Positions 40,264 to 44,101 of a DNA stretch of 44,101 bases are shown piece after piece. A program made the position numbers and the translations under genes. Every line of letters starts with the position of its first letter. Within the stretch, counting starts at the first letter, position 1. The DNA is from JAYUDN01 sp043769645 (GTDB lineage: Bacteria; Patescibacteriota; Gracilibacteria; BD1-5; UBA2023): contig JAYVJC010000031.1 in NCBI GenBank assembly GCA_043769645.1, positions 1-44,101 on the forward strand. The letters run 5' to 3'. The notes beneath the pieces were generated by a model. That model saw only the letters and a list, made by a program, of their open reading frames with translations. It had not been told where the DNA came from and did no database searches.

Positions 40264-40347
40264 CTAGACCTTTCGCTCTTCCCTATCTTCTCGGCGAACT
40301 TCGTCTGCTCAACGACGTCGTCGTTCTTCTTCTCTTCGTTCCGTCAT
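40264..40347 (-). CDS. Possible 27-aa Arg/Glu-rich peptide
   Basis: The frame ATG ACG GAA .. TAG encodes MTERREEERRRR, a TGA-coded Gly, then ADEVRREDREERKV. A strong terminator follows in the same direction. A TTTATTATG string at the start leaves no room for a ribosome-binding site. The same frame is open upstream to an ATG at 40533 (89 aa, hydrophobic N-terminal part), so a longer protein is possible. The highly charged composition with only Arg as base is unusual. It could also be a small RNA. Confidence 0.35.
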
Positions 40348-40702
40348 AATAAAAAAATTAGGGAATAAAGATAAGTACGAATGGTTGAGAAACCACCTTC
40401 TTAAAAGAAAGTGTGGTAAACACTCTCTAAAATATGGTAGCCGTTCCCATCCCAAAGTCAAAAATATAAATAACTTCCGCTTCTTGAATTCCCCTCCAAA
40501 GCCGGTTGAGATGGGAAAACACCATTGAAGCATTACTATATTTTCTCTCGTAGAATACGAATAATACTGTTTGATATAGTATATTTGCTTTAATCGAGAG
40601 GGTATGGTAGTATCTTAAGGAGTATTACCTATAAGATGAGGATTATAGAATACTTATAGTCTCAAATACAGAATATATAATATATTTCTTACTTTATCCC
40701 CT
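40348..40702. other. Promoter-rich spacer before the ThiF-like gene
   Basis: AT-rich DNA with a CCACCTTCTT .. AAGAAAGTGTGG hairpin-like segment around 40393-40415 and a TATAAT at 40676-40681, 21 nt before the ATG at 40703. No other gene is supported. Confidence 0.4.
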
Positions 40703-41533
40703 ATGGTTTCAACTACTCATTACGAAGACTTTATCACTCGAAATCGAAACTACATCGCAACAGATATTCAAAAAAAACTTCGAAATACCTGTGTTTTGAT
40801 CGCGGGATGTGGGATGGGAAGTTCATTTGCGTGTCTCGCAGCTCGTATGGGATGTACTCGATTCATGCTTGCTGACGGAGATACCGTAAGCCTCAGCAAC
40901 CTGAATCGTCAGTTTTATATCCAGAGCGATATCGGGACCAATAAAGCTACTGCACTTGCAAAAAGAATTCTTGATATCAATCCAGAAGCTGAAATAGAAA
41001 TTATTCCAGAATTTTTGACAGAGACAAATATACCCGGAATAGTAGCTCGGGCTGATTTTATCTTCGATACGGTTGATTTTGTCGATCTCGTCGCCATAGT
41101 CGCCCTCCATGATGCATGTGAGAAAATGGGAAAACCGAGAATAACCGCTCTCAATATCGGATTCGACGGAGGACTAATCTATTTCCCAAATGACTCAACA
41201 TATAGTTTCCGGAAGGTATTTTGACTTCCTCTCTCCGGTTCCGTGGGGCATATCGACTATACACAAGCATATACCGATGTCGTAACGAAACTCGCTCCAC
41301 ATCTCAATCCAGAAGTTATCTATGCGATCGGTCAGGCACTCACGATCATGGAAGATGGAACTCCTTGTCCAGCTTCACAGATCGCCCCAGGTTCATTTGC
41401 TGTTGCGAGTCTTTGAGGAAATATCCTCTATCGAATCTTGGCGAATCTTCCAGTTTCTGAGGCTCCTTACTTTCTCCTCAGTCACCATAATCAAGACCTC
41501 AATTCTCAAAAAATAAATCTCCTAGAAGGATAA
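40703..41533 (+). CDS. ThiF/MoeB/E1-like adenylyltransferase family protein
   Basis: A 276-aa protein. The nucleotide-binding fold shows VLIAGCGMGSSFACLAARMG (GxGxxG), MLADGDTVSLSNLNRQFY (D-x-V-x-x-SNLNRQ), the conserved IGTNKATALAKRILDINPEAEIE and a FDTVDFVDLVAIVALHDACE segment. These are typical of E1-like enzymes that adenylate the C terminus of ThiS/MoaD-like proteins or, in TcdA, tRNA t6A. The zinc-binding Cys pairs of MoeB/ThiF are not evident. The C-terminal half (FGLPLSGSVGHIDYTQAYT .. GQALTIMEDGTPCPASQIAPG) is lineage-specific. The partner is unknown; no small ubiquitin-like gene is adjacent. Confidence 0.85.
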
Positions 41534-41559
41534 TAACGATCGATATACTCCCCCCAGAT

Positions 41560-42738
41560 ATGCAAAAAACCAAGACGAAACAAAAAATCATTTATAACTT
41601 TATTGACAGTAATGTCATGAAAAAAATATGAGAAAGAATGGAGATTTTTAGTGAAGAAACAAGAAAACTAGCGTTCCTTCAAGAATGAGAACGAGAAAAA
41701 ATACAACACCTTTTGCGAGAAAATGCCATCTTACTTACCAGTATCATGTTTATCGTAGAAAATTTTGATAAACGAGTCAATCTTCTTGAAGTTGGGAGAA
41801 GGATTCGAATCAATTTTATGTACGCAAATCTCTATTTTATCCAGGCCCGTCTTAGAAAAAGTCAGAAAATTCTGAGAAACCTCGAGTACATACTCCAAAA
41901 AAAATCTATGCAAATTGATCTCTTCTCGGATCAACTTTGGTTTGAGCGTGCTCGAAAAAAGTACCTTCTCAACCGCATCAATAGTAGTAAAGTAAAACTA
42001 TCAAAAATTGTTTTTTTTGCGAATCTTTCCATGCAGGTCATACGAGATGGCTATAAAATCTTAGAAATCTTTCATCAGGATATTCTTGGCTACGTCCTTG
42101 AGAATAAAGATCTTAAAGTTTGAGATGTTATCCTTTCTTATAAAACTCAACCCTACCTGAATAATGCTCATCTCTCTAGACTCATATCTATTGCTCAGAA
42201 GAGTAACATTACACACTCGTCCGTTATTTCACGGGTAGAGTGAGATATTATAGAACATATTAATCCCACTCCCGACAATAATCACATAATCGTATCACAA
42301 CTTTTAAAAAATAAAAAAAACGAGGTTTTTTTTGTCATGCGACCAAAACTATCTCAAGTCCTGTTAGATCAGTACAGAGATGAGATAGAAATACTTCGCC
42401 AAGAAATACTTGAAAAGAAAGCGATTTATAGATTCTCGGAATTAAAACAATGGTACGCTGTGATAGGTTGATATTTAAGTATCAATATTATTTATTTTTT
42501 TCGAAGAATCATCTCCTTGAATAATATATTTCGCAACAAAAAATCTTTTTTCTGTAGCGAGCTCATAGATTATTTATTCAAAAAAATAGGGATATTTCTC
42601 ATCCCGAGAAGTCAGTTTGATAGTATCATCTGACCATCCGAACTCCTCTATTCTCCATTTTTAGAGCTTATAGGAGTCATCTACAATAAGGATGAAGTGG
42701 AACTCATAAAACTAGAAGATTTTATCATGAATATCTAA
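41560..42738 (+). CDS. YiiX-like permuted NlpC/P60 cysteine hydrolase candidate
   Basis: A 392-aa protein. The N-terminal ~190 residues are helical and basic (coiled-coil-like, RARKKYLLNRINSSKVKLSK) without a signal peptide. The C-terminal part fits the permuted papain-like YiiX/G6R fold: LISIAQKSNITHSSVISRVE with His219, EVFFVMRPKLSQVLLDQYRD, then SFFCSELIDYLFKKIGIFLI with Cys332 in the CSEL motif, followed by a PSELLYSPFLELIGV block. These hydrolases cleave amide or thioester bonds in cell wall or lipids. The family call rests on motif order and spacing. It follows the ThiF-like gene by 26 nt in the same orientation. Confidence 0.6.
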
Positions 42739-42821
42739 GAGTCTCTCAACTAGAACCTCATGAAAAAAACTTAGACTCCAGTTATAAGCAGATATTCTAT
42801 GAGCATCTTTTTTTCTAGTCC

Positions 42822-43229
42822 CTACTCTCGAAAACTATCCATAGCTACATTCGAGAGTCGATCTGCTTCAAGGTTATACTCTCGATAGATGTGTGTATAT
42901 TGGATTTTTCCTCCCCATTTGGCGACCGCATCGCCGATACTCTGGTATATTTTTTTGAGTTCTAGATTTTTTACTTTATAGTTTCCCGAAAGTTGCTCAA
43001 CTACGAGTTTCGAATCCGCCCGGAGCTCAATCTCCGTAGCTCAGAGTTCGATGGCTCGACTAATACCCAGAAATGCCCCTGTGTATTCAGCAACATTATT
43101 GGTCGCGATTCAGAGAGATTTATGTCGCTTTTCAATAGGTTGATTCTGGTCATCGGTAATATAAATCCCACATCCAGATATGCCGGGATTCCCTCGAGAA
43201 CCTCCATCCGTATAGACGATATACTTCAT
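42822..43229 (-). CDS. rnhA: Ribonuclease HI
   Basis: A 135-aa protein that degrades RNA in RNA-DNA hybrids. The four carboxylates are in place: Asp8 (VYTDGGSRGNPG), Glu48 (ATNNVAEYTG), Asp72 (LRADSKLVVEQLSG) and Asp123 (NLEADRLSN). Two glycines are TGA (KSLGIATNN and IELGATEIEL), so the standard code leaves no recognisable ORF. It lacks the basic protrusion of E. coli RNase HI, like the shorter archaeal-type RNase HI proteins. It lies 56 nt downstream of the phosphatase gene. Confidence 0.93.
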
Positions 43230-43285
43230 TCTACTTATATTGATAACCAATAAAATCTTTCAACTTACTCGCTATACCTATTTTC

Positions 43286-43825
43286 CTAGGAAACCAGGTT
43301 TTCGAGGAGAAGAAACTGGGGGGTAAGGTAGTATACGACTTCGAGACTCCCCGCTGTAACGTCCGACCAAGCAAGTTTATCTGGAACAGAAAGGACGACT
43401 ACAGATCCTTTTTTCATATTTGGCATTCATTCTCCAGTGAGATACGTCACAAATTGAGTGAGATCATCATTGTGTCCGACCACCATGAGGGTATTGGTCT
43501 CAATCTTAGCACTTCTGATGGCTTTGAGATGGATTTTATCCGAATCATCTTTCTCCTTACGAAAGCCATTATAGAGATCAGCATGCCAATCAATACATTC
43601 GACCATATACTTTTTAGCGATGACCTCCGCGGTTTCCTTAGTTCGTATCGAGGGACTAGCAAATATCTGATCCGGCTTGATCCCGATGAGTCTCAGGTAT
43701 CGTGCCATGATGAAGATGGAATGCTCCCCATGAATCGTGAGCGGTCTCTCGAAATCGACTCCCTCAAATTCTTCTTTTTCAAAAGCCTTCGCGTGTCTCA
43801 CAAGAATAAGTTGTTTTCTGCCCAT
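43286..43825 (-). CDS. SixA-like histidine phosphatase
   Basis: A 179-aa protein of the histidine phosphatase (phosphoglycerate mutase-like) superfamily. The N-terminal LILVRHAKAFEKEE has the RHG-type motif with catalytic His11. RPLTIHGEHSIFIMARYL, IFASPSIRTKETAEVIAKK and the second catalytic His in LMVVGHNDDLTQF match SixA proteins, which remove phosphate from phosphohistidine of signalling proteins. Physiological target unknown. One TGA (YLTGEGMPNMKKGS) encodes Gly and extends the protein 46 residues beyond the standard-code stop to a normal family length. Confidence 0.9.
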
Positions 43826-43906
43826 AAACTACAAGTAATATAGCACTATTATAAATACTCTCGCCAAAAAACAAATATAGATTCATTTCCTCCGAGACAA
43901 AAAAGA

Positions 43907-43928
43907 ATTCTCCAGTGTAGTGGAGAAT
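43907..43928 (-). terminator. Terminator of a gene to the right
   Basis: ATTCTCCA-GTGTAG-TGGAGAAT is a perfect 8-bp stem followed on the minus strand by CTTTTTTG. It implies a minus-strand gene ending just upstream (near 43941). Confidence 0.75.
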
Positions 43929-43940
43929 AAGAAAGGACTA

Positions 43941-44069
43941 TTAATCAGAGTAAGGATATACCTTAGAACTCACCTTTGTTCCATTCAATGGTATTGTATA
44001 TACTTTAGGGTCTTCCCCAGTTGACGGTAATTCCTTACCTCATATACTGGCTCTATGGAGACGAAAAAC
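43941..44069 (-). CDS. C-terminal end of an unknown gene (partial or broken)
   Basis: On the minus strand a frame ends in TAA at 43941 with GKELPSTGEDPKVYTIPLNG followed by TKVSSKVYPYSD, which looks like the end of an exported beta-rich protein and is followed by a terminator. The frame is closed upstream by TAG at 44072-44070 and has no ATG, so the gene is either shifted into another frame or the tail is a relic. Only 43 codons can be seen. Confidence 0.3.
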
Positions 44070-44101
44070 CTATATCGAAAAAAATCCCGTATTTGAAACA
44101 A

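Overview
The window is a chromosomal segment of a bacterium that reads UGA as glycine (translation table 25), as in the candidate phyla Gracilibacteria (BD1-5) and Absconditabacteria (SR1) of the Patescibacteria/CPR. Read with the standard code, almost every gene is cut by in-frame TGA. Read with TGA = Gly, they join into full-length proteins, and TGA falls on invariant glycines: RpoC AAQSI-G-EPGTQ, MurB IIGG-G-TN, the diguanylate cyclase G-G-DEF motif and uracil-DNA glycosylase ALQ-G-VLLLN. CGA still encodes invariant arginines (for example RpoC GKRVDYSGR). This points to a Gracilibacteria-like lineage rather than the Absconditabacteria in which CGA/CGG has been proposed to be reassigned. All CDS coordinates below use table 25.

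Layout. 1-1345: tRNA-Phe, tRNA-Gly and two small unknown ORFs. 1640-2978: ybeY and murB (minus). 3110-4730: VWA protein and its translationally coupled partner (plus). 4837-7062: large DUF4012 protein (minus). 7202-10638: small membrane protein, DUF2130 protein and a 573-aa orphan (plus). 10740-13742: accessory-looking stretch with a RhuM-family relic, a cluster of palindromes, a MarR regulator, a possible HU-like protein, small unknown proteins and a spermidine-synthase-like methyltransferase. 13812-18110: minus-strand block of three exported proteins, one with a Kazal protease-inhibitor domain, with ung between them. 18508-26284: rpoC and rpoB with a long structured leader. 26818-29971: unknowns and a PAS-GGDEF-EAL gene broken by a frameshift. 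30082-36685: tgt, an unknown 478-aa protein, a MoxR AAA+ ATPase, a TerC transporter and a tandem hot-dog protein. 36688-39919: malic enzyme, atpC and atpD. 40264-44101: a micro-ORF, a ThiF/E1-like enzyme, a YiiX-like peptidase candidate, RNase HI, a SixA-like phosphatase and the tail of an unknown minus-strand gene.

Themes. (1) Short tandem repeats with a 7-bp period occur between genes and also in frame inside ung, tgt and probably moxR; because UGA is sense here, these insertions are translated as extra loops. (2) Many genes have no Shine-Dalgarno sequence and instead carry a -10-like hexamer 6-9 nt before the start codon, which suggests leaderless mRNAs. (3) A dispersed intergenic repeat (GTCATCCCgAGG.. 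/ ..GGAATGAC) occurs at three places, once inside tgt. (4) Several proteins look like interaction factors of a small episymbiotic or predatory cell: Kazal inhibitor, exported repeat protein, DUF4012, YiiX-like hydrolase and VWA/MoxR. No function is proved by sequence alone.
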